A stretch of DNA of 64,000 nt, taken from contig DJVA01000034.1 of NCBI GenBank assembly GCA_002440705.1, forward strand, positions 53,065 through 117,064, in the 5' to 3' direction. The position numbers and the translations under genes are program-made. How positions within the stretch are numbered: position 1 is the stretch's first letter; each line of letters opens with the position of its first letter. The notes beneath the pieces were generated by a model. It was not told the origin of the DNA. It saw only the letters and a program-made list of their open reading frames with translations, and made no database searches. The stretch is from Flavobacteriaceae bacterium UBA6268. Lineage in GTDB: Bacteria; Bacteroidota; Bacteroidia; Flavobacteriales; Flavobacteriaceae. Of this stretch, positions 35,255-44,787 are shown piece after piece.

Positions 35255-35770
35255 CTAATGATGGATGGTGTCGTAGGCCAGTTTTTTCTCCTTAAAGACA
35301 GCCTCGTCTTTACAAAAATATTCGCACGAATCAATTGGGGACATATAAAGATGGAGTGTTGTTGCCGCCAACCCACTGTCATTTTCCAACACATGATAAC
35401 CCATCCGGTCCTCCATGTAGGTAAGTGTCCCTGGGTATAAGGCCTTGGTTGAAATTTCTCGTGGATCTCCAGAATCTTGTCGCAGGAATCTTTTTTCGGA
35501 AATTTTGCCAGAAACCTGATATACCCAACATTTTTGGCCGGAATGACTGTGGATGGGTGTTGCATTCCCCGGGTTCCAGCATAAAAGTACCAACTCGAAG
35601 TGGGCCTCCCTCCTAATACAATTTCGGGAATACCCATTGGGCTTCCAACTCATGAAGGGTTCAAATTCCTTGGAAGGAATCTTGAGTGCCTTTAAAATCT
35701 TAGGGAAATCCTCGGGTACGGCATTCTTTAAATGACGTATGAGCGTAGATACTTTTCTAATGGATTCCAT
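35255..35770 (-). CDS. Cysteine dioxygenase, eukaryote-like
   Basis: A 171-residue cupin, mononuclear iron enzyme oxidising cysteine to cysteine sulfinate. The iron ligands are His74 and His76 (PIHSHSG) and His126 (GYHVLEN). The Arg that binds cysteine carboxylate corresponds to Arg49 (GYSRN). Notably Cys81 stands seven residues after His74, as Cys93 after His86 in the mammalian enzyme, and Tyr142 (LHLY) stands 16 after His126, close to the mammalian Tyr157; so the Cys-Tyr cofactor could form. Many bacterial cysteine dioxygenases have Gly at the Cys position. Divergent from a group II decarboxylase, suggesting hypotaurine synthesis. Confidence 0.88.
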   Translation of the reverse strand: MESIRKVSTLIRHLKNAVPEDFPKILKALKIPSKEFEPFMSWKPNGYSRNCIRREAHFELVLLCWNPGNATPIHSHSGQKCWVYQVSGKISEKRFLRQDSGDPREISTKALYPGTLTYMEDRMGYHVLENDSGLAATTLHLYMSPIDSCEYFCKDEAVFKEKKLAYDTIHH

Positions 35771-35900
35771 GCGTAAACTTAAACAATCTTTTCGTTAGTT
35801 GCGAATAAAAACCTAGCTTTACAAAAATTGAGTTGTTTCATAATGCTATCTACGAAATAGTGTATCCTTTGGATTATTTCCATGCAAGAAAAACCGATTT

Positions 35901-37283
35901 ATGCAGCATACATTAGCCCTTTTCCAGCAAATTGTCACTCAACTTTTGAAGGATGAACAAGATCGGCCCGTAGCCAATTTTATACCTTCAAACAATTTGT
36001 TCGAAACTTTAGATCTTTCATTACAGGAAAAGCCAGCCTTGGAGGAAAATTTTGTAAAATCATTGAGCGAGCTGGTGCTTACATCTCCACGAACTGCCAC
36101 TCAAGCATTTTTCAATCAATTGTTTGGAGGGCGCAATGAAAAAGCCATTTTGGGCGATTTGCTGGCGGTAATCCTCAACAACAGTATGTACACTTACAAA
36201 GCCGCAGGGCCTCAGGTAGGTGTTGAAAAAGCTGTGCTTGAAAAAGTTTGTGAATTGATGGGATGGGGAAGGGAATCCGCTGGGACCATAGCCCCTGGTG
36301 GCTCCATGACCAACTTCATGGCCATGCTAATGGCCCGGGACTCGAAAGACGCTTCGGTTAGAAAAACCGGGGTGTCTAGGAAAATGACGGTTTACACTTC
36401 GACCGAATCCCATTACAGCATTCCAAAAAATGCTGCATTTTCTGGAATCGGGAGATCACAGGTACGGTATATCCCTGTCGATGAAAGGGGACGAATGGTT
36501 TCAATCGAATTGGAAAACAGGATCTTAAAAGATTTGGCAGAGGGTTATTTGCCCACATTAATCAATGCAACCGCTGGAACTACAGTCCTGGGTGCTTTTG
36601 ACGCTATTCCCGAACTGGTGGCCCTAGGTAAGAAATATGGGGTGTGGGTTCATGTGGATGGAGCGTATTGTGGCGCTGTTCTTTTCAGCAAAAAATACAA
36701 ACCCCTTGTTAAGGGTGTTGAAGCCGTGGACTCATTTAGTTTCAATGCCCACAAAATGATAGGCACCCCCCTTACCTGCTCGCTTCTTCTGGTGAAGGAT
36801 AAAAACAAACTCTTCCATTCTTTTGCGAATGAAGCTGATTATCTATACCAAACCGACGAAGACGAATTCAACCCAGGCAAAACCTCGCTACAATGTGGAA
36901 GGCGCAACGATGCCCTGAAATTTTGGACCTTATGGAAAAGTGTTGGTACCGAGGGGCTGGAACAAATTGTGGACAAGCAGTTTGAATTGGCCGAGGTAGC
37001 GCGCAGTTATATTGAAAACCATCCAGATTATATCCTCTATAGTTTTAAGGATTCGATCTCGGTTTGCTTTAACTACAAAGGAATCCCAGCTAGGGAACTC
37101 TGCACACAGCTTTATGAAAAGTCCAAGCTGCTGGTGGGCTATGGCGCTTTTGGGAATAACGAATTTATTCGATTGGTTACCATCAACGTACAAAACGAGC
37201 CTGAGGATATACTTAATTTCTTTAAAGTAATTGAAACGTTTGTTGCTGAAAACGAATTGTTGCTTGCCGCTAAAACAGAGTAA
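35901..37283 (+). CDS. Group II PLP-dependent decarboxylase, probably cysteine-sulfinate or acidic amino acid type
   Basis: A 460-residue fold-type I decarboxylase of the glutamate/cysteine-sulfinate group. Visible: TESHYSIPKNAAFSGIG (about 167-184), ATAGTTVLGAFD, HVDGAYCGA with the PLP Asp, and FNAHKMIGTP with the PLP Lys near residue 291; SLQCGRRNDALKFW follows. Several of these phrases, from memory, look closer to animal cysteine sulfinate decarboxylase than to GAD, but the substrate is not proven. The divergent cysteine dioxygenase supports cysteine sulfinate to hypotaurine. Aspartate or glutamate decarboxylase are alternatives. The end overlaps convergent parC by 14 bases. Confidence 0.82.
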   Translation: MQHTLALFQQIVTQLLKDEQDRPVANFIPSNNLFETLDLSLQEKPALEENFVKSLSELVLTSPRTATQAFFNQLFGGRNEKAILGDLLAVILNNSMYTYKAAGPQVGVEKAVLEKVCELMGWGRESAGTIAPGGSMTNFMAMLMARDSKDASVRKTGVSRKMTVYTSTESHYSIPKNAAFSGIGRSQVRYIPVDERGRMVSIELENRILKDLAEGYLPTLINATAGTTVLGAFDAIPELVALGKKYGVWVHVDGAYCGAVLFSKKYKPLVKGVEAVDSFSFNAHKMIGTPLTCSLLLVKDKNKLFHSFANEADYLYQTDEDEFNPGKTSLQCGRRNDALKFWTLWKSVGTEGLEQIVDKQFELAEVARSYIENHPDYILYSFKDSISVCFNYKGIPARELCTQLYEKSKLLVGYGAFGNNEFIRLVTINVQNEPEDILNFFKVIETFVAENELLLAAKTE

Positions 37284-39960
37284 TTTGCCCTTCCCCATCA
37301 ACCGTGGGGGGATCGTCATCATTCGTTGAGACACCTGAAGTATCGTTTTCTTCATCCAATGCACTTGCATCAGTATCTTGAAGCTCCTCTTCGTCCACCA
37401 CTTCTATTTCTTCGGCGGGCATGGGTTCGGGTTGTTGGTACGGTAATGGCTCCAACGCATTGATTTCGAGCACTTTTTCTTTGGTAAGTTGGTTCCCCAT
37501 CGCGTTAATACCTTTAACGGAAATAAAACTTTCTAAATCTACCTCCCAATTGTCTTTGCGGTCTTTCCCTCGCTCTTTTACAAAAACTACTTCAGCAACA
37601 GGGCGGTAATCCGTAAACACTTTCTCAAGATAGGATTTAGGATGCTCTGATATGATGCTTTCTTCCTTTTCGGGATTTTCGATCAAAAATCGCTTTACAT
37701 AGAAAAGCTCTTTCTCTCCTTCCCAATAAATCAATGAAATGGGCTTTTTGGGTTCCCATTTTTCCAAAACAATCACATCATCATCAAAATGCATGGTCAA
37801 CTCCGGGATGGAAGTGCGTACAACCCCACTCTGCTTAATAAGCAACAAGCGGTCTTCGCTCGTAAATTCCCCCAAAAGCTCGCCTCTACCGTCCACATTG
37901 AGACGCTGTACAGTATCATCGAACCAAATTTTTCTGGGTTTTAAGGTGGAAAGCCCCTTCTCTTTCAACTCGATGCGTTTCACCGCATACTTGGTTACAA
38001 TATTACCCTTGGAATCGCGCCCTTTTACCAAAATATCGGCAAAATCGAGATCCCATTTCAGTTTTTTAATGCTTCCTGATTGACGCAACAACACCGTAAC
38101 CACTTCCGCTTCTCCGTTAGGGTTTGCAGTAAAATAGAGTACTTTGGACCCCTTAGAACCCGCTGTTAAATCGTATTCCTTGTCTCTGGTGATCGACGTA
38201 ACCGCAAAACGCTTGATGTAAGTGGCGCCACGGGATCCATCTTTATAAATCATGTTGTAAATGGTCCGCTTGTCTTTTTTCTTCCAAACTGCTACGTACA
38301 TGATTCCTTTGCCCACAAAGGTTTTGTCGCTTACCTTGGTAACCATCATCTTCCCGTCTTCCGTAAACACAATAATGTCATCGATATCACTGCAATCGGT
38401 TACGTACTCTTCGCGACGCATGCTGGTTCCGATAAAACCTTCCTCCCGATTCACATACAATTTGGTATTACGGATTACGACCTTGGTTGCCTCGATATCA
38501 TCGAAGATTCGTATTTCCGTTTTGCGCTCTTTCCCATCACCATAATCTTTCTTAAGTCGTTTGAAATAGTCAATGGCATATTCAATCAAGTGTTCCAAGT
38601 GATGTTTTACTTGAGCGATACTATCTTCCAGTGAATCAATTTTTTGCTGTGCTTTATCGATGTCAAAACGAGAGATGCGCTTGATTCGGATTTCGGTTAA
38701 GCGGACAATATCTTCTTCCGTTACGGCTCGCTTCAAATGTTTGATGTGTGGCTGCAACCCTTTGTCGATAGCAGCAATGACCCCTTCCCAAGTTTCTTCC
38801 TCTTCAATATCGCGGTAAATGCGGTTTTCAATGAAAATCCGCTCCAAGGAAGCAAAATGCCACTGCTCCTCCAATTCGTCCAGCTGAATTTCCAGTTCAC
38901 TTTTAAGCAATAGAACCGTGCGTTCGGTTGAACGCCGCAACATTTCGGACACCCCAATAAAAAGGGGGCGGTTATTCTCTATAACACAGCCCAATGGCGA
39001 AATAGACGTTTCGCAACTGGTAAAGGCGTACAGGGCATCAATGGTTTTGTCTGGAGAAATCCCAGGCGGCAAATGCACCAAAATCTCAACTTCAGCTGCG
39101 GTATTGTCCTCAATTTTTTTGATTTTGATCTTACCTTTGTCATTCGCCTTTAAGATGCTATCGATCAAACTGGTGGTCGTGGTTCCAAATGGAATTTCAT
39201 TGATAACCAAGGTGTTTTTATCCATCTGGTTGACCAAGGCACGACACCTTATTTTTCCCCCACGTTCCCCATCATTGTATTGGGTTGCATCCATAAGTCC
39301 GCCCGTAGGAAAATCGGGCACCAGCTTAAATTTCTTCCCTTGAAGGTGCTTGATGGAAGCCTCGATAAGTTCGAGAAAATTGTGCGGAAGGACTTTAGTG
39401 GAAAGACCTACGGCAATTCCTTCGGCCCCTTGAGCCAAGAGCAGCGGAAACATCACGGGTAGGTTGATGGGTTCCTTTTTACGCCCATCGTAGGAGGCCT
39501 GCCATTCCGTAATTTTTGGATTGTAAACTACATCCAGGGCAAACTTCGACAACCGCGCCTCGATGTATCTGGGTGCCGCGGCACCGTCGCCTGTATAAAC
39601 ATTGCCCCAGTTTCCCTGGGTATCAATCAATAAATCCTTTTGGCCCAGTTGCACAATTGCATCGCCAATACTGGCGTCTCCATGGGGGTGGTATTGCATG
39701 GTATGGCCTACAATGTTGGCCACTTTATTGTAACGGCCATCATCCAGTTCCTTCATGGAATGCATGATACGCCTTTGGACGGGTTTGAAACCGTCTTCAA
39801 TGGCCGGCACGGCACGTTCCAAAATTACATAACTGGCATAGTCCAAAAACCAGTCGCGGTACATGCCCGTAACACGTGTAATGGTTTCTTCGGAAGAATT
39901 GGCGTCTTCGGAAGGTAGGCTGTGTTCTAGTTCTTCTGGGGTCTGTTCTGATTCGCTCAT
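37270..39960 (-). CDS. parC: DNA topoisomerase IV subunit A
   Basis: An 896-residue type IIA topoisomerase subunit that breaks and rejoins DNA to unlink chromosomes. The winged-helix/tower region has FKPVQRRIMHSM, HPHGDASIGDAIV and the catalytic Tyr in AAAPRYIEARL (about residue 129). The C-terminal third carries beta-propeller-like repeats and ends with an acidic tail (residues about 850-890). It lies three bases after parE, forming one operon. Assignment to ParC rather than GyrA rests on the pairing with the ParE-type partner and on the divergent C-terminus. Confidence 0.93.
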   Translation of the reverse strand: MSESEQTPEELEHSLPSEDANSSEETITRVTGMYRDWFLDYASYVILERAVPAIEDGFKPVQRRIMHSMKELDDGRYNKVANIVGHTMQYHPHGDASIGDAIVQLGQKDLLIDTQGNWGNVYTGDGAAAPRYIEARLSKFALDVVYNPKITEWQASYDGRKKEPINLPVMFPLLLAQGAEGIAVGLSTKVLPHNFLELIEASIKHLQGKKFKLVPDFPTGGLMDATQYNDGERGGKIRCRALVNQMDKNTLVINEIPFGTTTTSLIDSILKANDKGKIKIKKIEDNTAAEVEILVHLPPGISPDKTIDALYAFTSCETSISPLGCVIENNRPLFIGVSEMLRRSTERTVLLLKSELEIQLDELEEQWHFASLERIFIENRIYRDIEEEETWEGVIAAIDKGLQPHIKHLKRAVTEEDIVRLTEIRIKRISRFDIDKAQQKIDSLEDSIAQVKHHLEHLIEYAIDYFKRLKKDYGDGKERKTEIRIFDDIEATKVVIRNTKLYVNREEGFIGTSMRREEYVTDCSDIDDIIVFTEDGKMMVTKVSDKTFVGKGIMYVAVWKKKDKRTIYNMIYKDGSRGATYIKRFAVTSITRDKEYDLTAGSKGSKVLYFTANPNGEAEVVTVLLRQSGSIKKLKWDLDFADILVKGRDSKGNIVTKYAVKRIELKEKGLSTLKPRKIWFDDTVQRLNVDGRGELLGEFTSEDRLLLIKQSGVVRTSIPELTMHFDDDVIVLEKWEPKKPISLIYWEGEKELFYVKRFLIENPEKEESIISEHPKSYLEKVFTDYRPVAEVVFVKERGKDRKDNWEVDLESFISVKGINAMGNQLTKEKVLEINALEPLPYQQPEPMPAEEIEVVDEEELQDTDASALDEENDTSGVSTNDDDPPTVDGEGQITLF

Positions 39961-39963
39961 CGA

Positions 39964-41814
39964 TTATTCCTCTACTTTGTCCAATTCCACTTTCAGGTTG
40001 TTGATGATAAATTCCTGCCGATCGGGTGTATTTTTACCCATATAAAAACTGAGCAATTCCTCGATGCTCATCGCCTTATCAAGCATTACAGGATCCAAAC
40101 GCATGTCGTCCCCGATAAAATGCTGGAACTCGTCCGGAGAAATCTCCCCTAAACCCTTAAAACGCGTAATCTCTGGCTTAGGTTTTAGTTTTTCGATGGC
40201 GGCCAAACGCTCTTCGTCCGAATAGCAATAAATGGTTTCCTTTTTGTTGCGCACCCGAAACAACGGGGTTTGCAAGATATAGAGGTGTCCTTCTTTAATT
40301 AATTCCGGGAAAAATTGGAGAAAAAAAGTAATCAACAACAAACGGATGTGCATGCCGTCCACGTCGGCATCCGTTGCGATGACGATGTTGTTGTACCGCA
40401 AGTCCTCCATGGACTCTTCAATATTCAATGCCGCCTGAAGTAAATTGAACTCCTCGTTTTCGTACACAATTTTTTTGCTGAGCCCGTAACTGTTCAATGG
40501 TTTTCCTTTCAAGCTAAAAACTGCTTGGGTATTGACATCCCGACTTTTGGTAATGCTCCCACTTGCCGAATCCCCTTCAGTGATGAACAGAGTCGTTTCC
40601 AGACTGCGTTCGTTTTTGGAATCGTCCAAGTGTACCCTGCAGTCGCGTAATTTCTTGTTGTGCAAATTGGCCTTTTTGGCACGTTCCCGAGCCAACTTTC
40701 GAATACCACTCAATTCCTTACGTTCCTTTTCAGCCTGAATAATTTTGCGTTGTATTTTTTCGGCAACCGCAGGATTTTTGTGCAGGTAGTTGTCCAAATG
40801 CGTTTTGATGAAATCGTTTACATAAGTCCGAACCGTTGGCAAATCGCCCCCCATATCTGTGGAGCCAAGTTTGGTTTTGGTCTGACTTTCAAAAACCGGT
40901 TCCATGACCTTGATGCTGATAGCCCCAACGATGGATTTCCGCACATCGCTGGCATCGTAATTTTTACCATAAAATTCGCGGATGGTCTTTACCAAAGATT
41001 CCCGAAAAGCTGCTTGGTGGGTTCCTCCCTGTGTGGTATTTTGCCCATTTACAAAGCTGTGGTATTCCTCGCTGTATTGCGATTTGCTGTGCGTGAGGGC
41101 AATTTCAATATCTTCCCCCTTAAGGTGAATGATGGGATACAGCATGTCTTCTTGGGACATATTGTCCTCCAACAAATCCTTTAAGCCGTTTTCGCTGAAA
41201 AATTTTTCCCCATTAAAATCGATGGTCAGTCCCGGGTTCAGGTACACGTAGTTTTTAAGCATTTTTTCTACATACTCCTTGCGGTATTTGTAGTGCCTGA
41301 ATATGCTGTCGTCGGGAACAAAAATAATTTTGGTTCCCCGTCGTTTGGACGATTCCTCCTGTTCTGGGTCTTTGGTAAGTTCCCCAAACTGAAATTCGGC
41401 CATTTTCATTTTTCCGTCCCGAATGGATTCTACCGAAAAGAAAGATGAAAGGGCGTTCACGGCCTTGGTGCCCACACCGTTCAATCCTACCGATTTTTTA
41501 AACGCACGGGTGTCGTACTTTCCTCCAGTGTTCATTTTGGAAACCACATCCACTACTTTCCCCAACGGGATTCCCCTTCCAAAATCGCGAACCTTCACCT
41601 CTTGGTCCTTGATTCGTATTTCGATGGTTTTTCCGGCACCCATTACAAACTCGTCGATACAGTTATCAATGACCTCTTTCAGGAGGATGTAAATGCCATC
41701 ATCGGGAGATGAACCGTCTCCCAATTTCCCGATATACATCCCAGGACGCAACCGGATATGCTCCTTCCAGTCGAGCGATCGTATATTATCCTCGGTATAT
41801 TGAGTTTCCGCCAT
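39964..41814 (-). CDS. parE: DNA topoisomerase IV subunit B
   Basis: A 616-residue GHKL ATPase subunit starting at ATG 41814 ([16 protein letters not shown]). Bergerat motifs: [34 protein letters not shown]; Toprim motifs: [13 protein letters not shown] and [13 protein letters not shown] with the metal-binding acidic residues, and PLFRVRNKK. Followed after three bases by parC. The 18-residue extension upstream to 41868 is unlikely. Confidence 0.94.
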   Translation of the reverse strand: MAETQYTEDNIRSLDWKEHIRLRPGMYIGKLGDGSSPDDGIYILLKEVIDNCIDEFVMGAGKTIEIRIKDQEVKVRDFGRGIPLGKVVDVVSKMNTGGKYDTRAFKKSVGLNGVGTKAVNALSSFFSVESIRDGKMKMAEFQFGELTKDPEQEESSKRRGTKIIFVPDDSIFRHYKYRKEYVEKMLKNYVYLNPGLTIDFNGEKFFSENGLKDLLEDNMSQEDMLYPIIHLKGEDIEIALTHSKSQYSEEYHSFVNGQNTTQGGTHQAAFRESLVKTIREFYGKNYDASDVRKSIVGAISIKVMEPVFESQTKTKLGSTDMGGDLPTVRTYVNDFIKTHLDNYLHKNPAVAEKIQRKIIQAEKERKELSGIRKLARERAKKANLHNKKLRDCRVHLDDSKNERSLETTLFITEGDSASGSITKSRDVNTQAVFSLKGKPLNSYGLSKKIVYENEEFNLLQAALNIEESMEDLRYNNIVIATDADVDGMHIRLLLITFFLQFFPELIKEGHLYILQTPLFRVRNKKETIYCYSDEERLAAIEKLKPKPEITRFKGLGEISPDEFQHFIGDDMRLDPVMLDKAMSIEELLSFYMGKNTPDRQEFIINNLKVELDKVEE

Positions 41815-41930
41815 AATGCCAGGTATATCACGGCTAATATAAAATTTCAGTCCAAAAATAGAAACCAATCACACCTAAAGTAATTAACAAAAAAAGGGGC
41901 AAATTGTTAAGAAAATTGCTGCAAGGGCCT

Positions 41931-41938
41931 TAGCTTTG
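41931..41938 (+). promoter_or_regulatory. -7 box before the 41984 lipoprotein gene
   Basis: TAGCTTTG matches TAnnTTTG; the start point would be near 41945, about 40 bases before the ATG. A TTG exists 24 bases upstream, wider than usual. Confidence 0.4.
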
Positions 41939-41983
41939 CTTCAGAAATATGTATTTTCAACCCGCAAATATCCCGATACCAAA

Positions 41984-42559
41984 ATGACGAAGAAAACGAC
42001 CTTTTATAGCTTATTTTTTGTGATGGCAATTCTGATGGGCGGTTGCCGTAATGGAAGCGATTTCAAAACACCCGAAAACTACCGTGCGGAAAGCGTAACT
42101 GGACGTTACCAGATTGCGGTACCCGATTTCATGGAGTCTACCAACGGGCTATATCCAGATGCTAGTTTGCAGTTCCAAAACCTTGAAAAGGAAGCCTATA
42201 TTGCAACGATAGACGAGCCCAAAAAGAAGTTTGTTGATGCCTACAAAAAAAACGGCAATTACGACGAAAACAAATCGCCTGTAGAAAATTACCAAATCAT
42301 ACAAATGGGATACCTTACCGAAGTTATGACGCTGCAAAGTAAGGGGGAACCCAAAAACCTAACCATCAATGGGATGCCTGCAGTACAAATGGAGATGATA
42401 GGTTGGGTAAAAGGAATCGATTACCGAATTTATTACCTGATGACCTTTATTGAAGGATCGGATGACCTGTATTTAATGTTGGAATGGACCCTGGACGATC
42501 GGGAAACCGAACACAAAGCCATGTTCGAAACGATCGCACAATCGTTCAAGGAGCTCTAG
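41984..42559 (+). CDS. Putative lipoprotein of unknown function
   Basis: A 191-residue lipoprotein from ATG 41984 (MTKKTTFYSLFF); the longer frame from 41936 overlaps the -7 box. Lipobox MGGC, Cys21. The mature part (ENYRAESVTGRYQIAVPDFMES, LQFQNLEKEAYIATIDE, FIEGSDDLYLMLEWTLDD, FETIAQSFKEL) has the pattern of a small alpha/beta domain like PsbP/LpqN-type lipoproteins, which measure fitness to no known reaction. No catalytic motif. It is convergent with ychF with 12 bases between. Confidence 0.7.
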   Translation: MTKKTTFYSLFFVMAILMGGCRNGSDFKTPENYRAESVTGRYQIAVPDFMESTNGLYPDASLQFQNLEKEAYIATIDEPKKKFVDAYKKNGNYDENKSPVENYQIIQMGYLTEVMTLQSKGEPKNLTINGMPAVQMEMIGWVKGIDYRIYYLMTFIEGSDDLYLMLEWTLDDRETEHKAMFETIAQSFKEL

Positions 42560-42571
42560 TCTTGGAGCCTT

Positions 42572-43666
42572 TTACACATTGAAACGGAAGTGCATCACAT
42601 CGCCGTCCTGAACCACATATTCCTTCCCTTCCACTCCTAGCTTCCCTGCTTCACGTACCTTCGCTTCGCTACCAAAGGTAACGTAATCGTTGTATTTAAT
42701 TACTTCGGCACGGATAAAGCCCTTTTCAAAATCGCTATGGATAACGCCCGCAGCTTGGGGGGCAGTAGCTCCTACCGGAATGGTCCAGGCGCGGACCTCT
42801 TTCACCCCTGCAGTGAAATAGGTTTGTAACTTTAATAGGCTGTAAGCGGCTCGAATAAGCTTTGAGGCGCCGGGCTCATCAAGTCCCATGTCTTCCAAAA
42901 ACAATTGGCGCTCTTCAAAAGTTTCTAGTTCGGTGATGTCGGCTTCGGTGGCCACGGCCAATACCAGTACTTCAGCATTTTCATTGGCCACAGCTGCTTT
43001 TACACGATCTACATAGGCATTTCCTGAAGCTGCTGCTGCTTCATCCACGTTACAAACGTACATGACCGGTTTGTCGGTAATCAATTGCACCGAATTTATA
43101 AATTCAGTTCGTTCTTCTTCTGATAAATCAATGGCACGAACCGAAATACTGGCCTCTAAGCCAGCTTTCACTTTTTCTAAAGCCTGAAGTTCTTTCTGGG
43201 CTTCCTTGTTACCCGTACGTGCTGCACGGAACACCTTTTCGATACGCTTTTCCACCGTCTCCAAATCCTTTAACTGCAATTCGATATCGATGGTTTCTTT
43301 ATCCCTAATAGGGTTGATGCTGCCATCAACGTGCACAATGTTATCGTTATCAAAACACCGCAATACATGAATAATGGCATCCGTTTCCCGTATGTTGGCC
43401 AAAAATTGGTTGCCAAGCCCCTCGCCTTTACTGGCCCCCTTTACCAATCCGGCGATGTCCACAATTTCAACGGTAGCAGGAACAACACGTTCGGGGTTTA
43501 CCAATTCCTCCAGTTTCACCAAGCGTGTGTCGGGCACATTGACCACCCCAATATTGGGTTCGATGGTACAAAATGGAAAATTGGCACTTTGGGCCTTGGC
43601 GTTGGACAAACAATTGAAAAGGGTCGATTTTCCCACGTTGGGCAATCCTACAATTCCAGCTTTCAT
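42572..43666 (-). CDS. ychF: Ribosome-associated ATPase YchF
   Basis: A 364-residue Obg-family P-loop protein that prefers ATP over GTP and binds the ribosome. G1 motif GLPNVGKSTLF, G3 DIAGLVKGASKGEGLGNQFL and the altered G4 YVCNVDE are visible, followed by a coiled-coil insert (about 125-205) and a C-terminal TGS domain ending in DVMHFRFNV. In E. coli it takes part in the oxidative stress response. The -7 box TATATTTG at 43692-43699 precedes it. Confidence 0.96.
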   Translation of the reverse strand: MKAGIVGLPNVGKSTLFNCLSNAKAQSANFPFCTIEPNIGVVNVPDTRLVKLEELVNPERVVPATVEIVDIAGLVKGASKGEGLGNQFLANIRETDAIIHVLRCFDNDNIVHVDGSINPIRDKETIDIELQLKDLETVEKRIEKVFRAARTGNKEAQKELQALEKVKAGLEASISVRAIDLSEEERTEFINSVQLITDKPVMYVCNVDEAAAASGNAYVDRVKAAVANENAEVLVLAVATEADITELETFEERQLFLEDMGLDEPGASKLIRAAYSLLKLQTYFTAGVKEVRAWTIPVGATAPQAAGVIHSDFEKGFIRAEVIKYNDYVTFGSEAKVREAGKLGVEGKEYVVQDGDVMHFRFNV

Positions 43667-43691
43667 GAATGCATTTTAAGTTTTGAGGCTG

Positions 43692-43699
43692 CAAATATA
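43692..43699 (-). promoter_or_regulatory. -7 box of ychF
   Basis: TATATTTG on the minus strand, exact TAnnTTTG, about 26 bases before the ychF ATG. Confidence 0.45.
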
Positions 43700-43794
43700 C
43701 ACGTTCAAAATCGCTTCAACTGTATTTCATGGAGCTTTTAGAGCAAATAGCAGATTTTTGCTTAACTTTAGTGAAAGAATCTATACCTATAATT

Positions 43795-44274
43795 ATGAAA
43801 AAAATAGTATTTACCACCATTGCTTTACTTGCCATTTTCAGCCTCCAGGCTCAGGAAAATAAGGTTGTTAAAGAAGAAACCACCATCAAAAAAGTGGTCA
43901 CCAAGGAAGGGAGCCAGGTTATCGTTAAAGAAGTAAAAAACGTGGAGAAAGAAAAGGGCTCCGTGATGGTTGAAGGGAATGAAAACGAAAATCAGGAATT
44001 CTCGGAAGATTTAAATGTAGACAAAGATCAAGAAGTAGTAAAGGATGAAGTAATCATCGACCAGGACAATGAGGATTTAATTGAAGCAGAGAAAAAACAG
44101 CAGGAAGATGCTTTGCAAAAATCCATAGAGGCCCAAAATGCCAAAGCAGAAGCGGAACGCAAGCTATTGGAACAACAGCGCGAAGAGCGCCTCAAAATGA
44201 TGGAAGAAAATCGAAAAAAACTGGAAAGTAGGCCTAAGGGCATGACCAAACTTCAAAAAAAGAAGCACAATTAA
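43795..44274 (+). CDS. Small secreted Glu/Lys-rich protein
   Basis: A 159-residue protein from ATG 43795 (MKKIVFTTIALLAIFSLQAQ, signal peptide about 1-20); the frame from 43729 adds a spurious leader. The mature part has a Val/Lys/Glu-rich beta-like region (21-90) and a helical, charged region with many Glu, Lys and Gln (about 95-150) predicted coiled-coil. No domain recognised. It is followed by a second short secreted Lys/Ala-rich protein after 80 bases with its own -7 box. Function unknown. Confidence 0.65.
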   Translation: MKKIVFTTIALLAIFSLQAQENKVVKEETTIKKVVTKEGSQVIVKEVKNVEKEKGSVMVEGNENENQEFSEDLNVDKDQEVVKDEVIIDQDNEDLIEAEKKQQEDALQKSIEAQNAKAEAERKLLEQQREERLKMMEENRKKLESRPKGMTKLQKKKHN

Positions 44275-44313
44275 TATTTTTCAAAAAAAAAGCGAACTTG
44301 CCAATTAAATTCT

Positions 44314-44321
44314 TATTTTTG
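44314..44321 (+). promoter_or_regulatory. -7 box before the 44355 gene
   Basis: TATTTTTG matches TAnnTTTG, 34 bases before the ATG. Confidence 0.4.
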
Positions 44322-44354
44322 AGAACATACAACAACAAATTAAATTCAATACTT

Positions 44355-44723
44355 ATGAAAAAAATCTTTACCACCCTCTGTGTGATGTTGCTCACCGTAG
44401 CATTTGCTCAAGCTCAAAGCAGAGGTGCTGATGCCGATGCTGCCGCTACCAAATCTGCTGAGACCAAAGTAGAAGCAAAAGCCACCAATACCACCAATGC
44501 CGATGCTGCGCAAATTAATGACGCTGATGCCGCCTTGCAAAGAAAAGAATACGAGGCACGAAAAAAAGAAGCTCAGGCCAAACAAGCTGAAAAGAAAGCC
44601 AATCAAAATGCTTCTTCCAGCAACAACACAACCAAAAAACGTGTAAAAAACACCAGAAAACCTCAAATAACCAACGAGGAAAATAAAGCCTTAGAAGCTG
44701 AAAAGAAGAAAAAAGATAATTAA
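44355..44723 (+). CDS. Small secreted Ala/Lys-rich protein
   Basis: A 122-residue protein from ATG 44355 (MKKIFTTLCVMLLTVAFAQAQ, signal peptide about 1-21). The rest is low complexity: Ala, Asp and Thr-rich up to about residue 60, then Lys, Glu, Asn and Gln-rich (EARKKEAQAKQAEKK), likely disordered or helical. Ends 24 bases before a strong terminator. Similar in composition and position to the previous gene, but not alignable by eye. Function unknown. Confidence 0.65.
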   Translation: MKKIFTTLCVMLLTVAFAQAQSRGADADAAATKSAETKVEAKATNTTNADAAQINDADAALQRKEYEARKKEAQAKQAEKKANQNASSSNNTTKKRVKNTRKPQITNEENKALEAEKKKKDN

Positions 44724-44746
44724 TTTTTTCCTAAGTTACCCATACC

Positions 44747-44774
44747 AACCCCCATCACCAATGGGGGTTTTTTT
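44747..44774 (+). terminator. Intrinsic terminator
   Basis: AACCCCCAT (44747-44755), five-base loop, ATGGGGGTT (44761-44769), then T to 44774. Ends the small secreted protein genes; the next ATG follows after 13 bases. Confidence 0.88.
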
Positions 44775-44787
44775 ACACCCTTCTTTC

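Noticed and set aside
37270..37283. Convergent overlap of parC and the decarboxylase gene as an antisense regulatory device
   Set aside because: Short tail-to-tail overlaps also occur at 27271-27281 and 31958-31961 and are a general feature of compact genomes.
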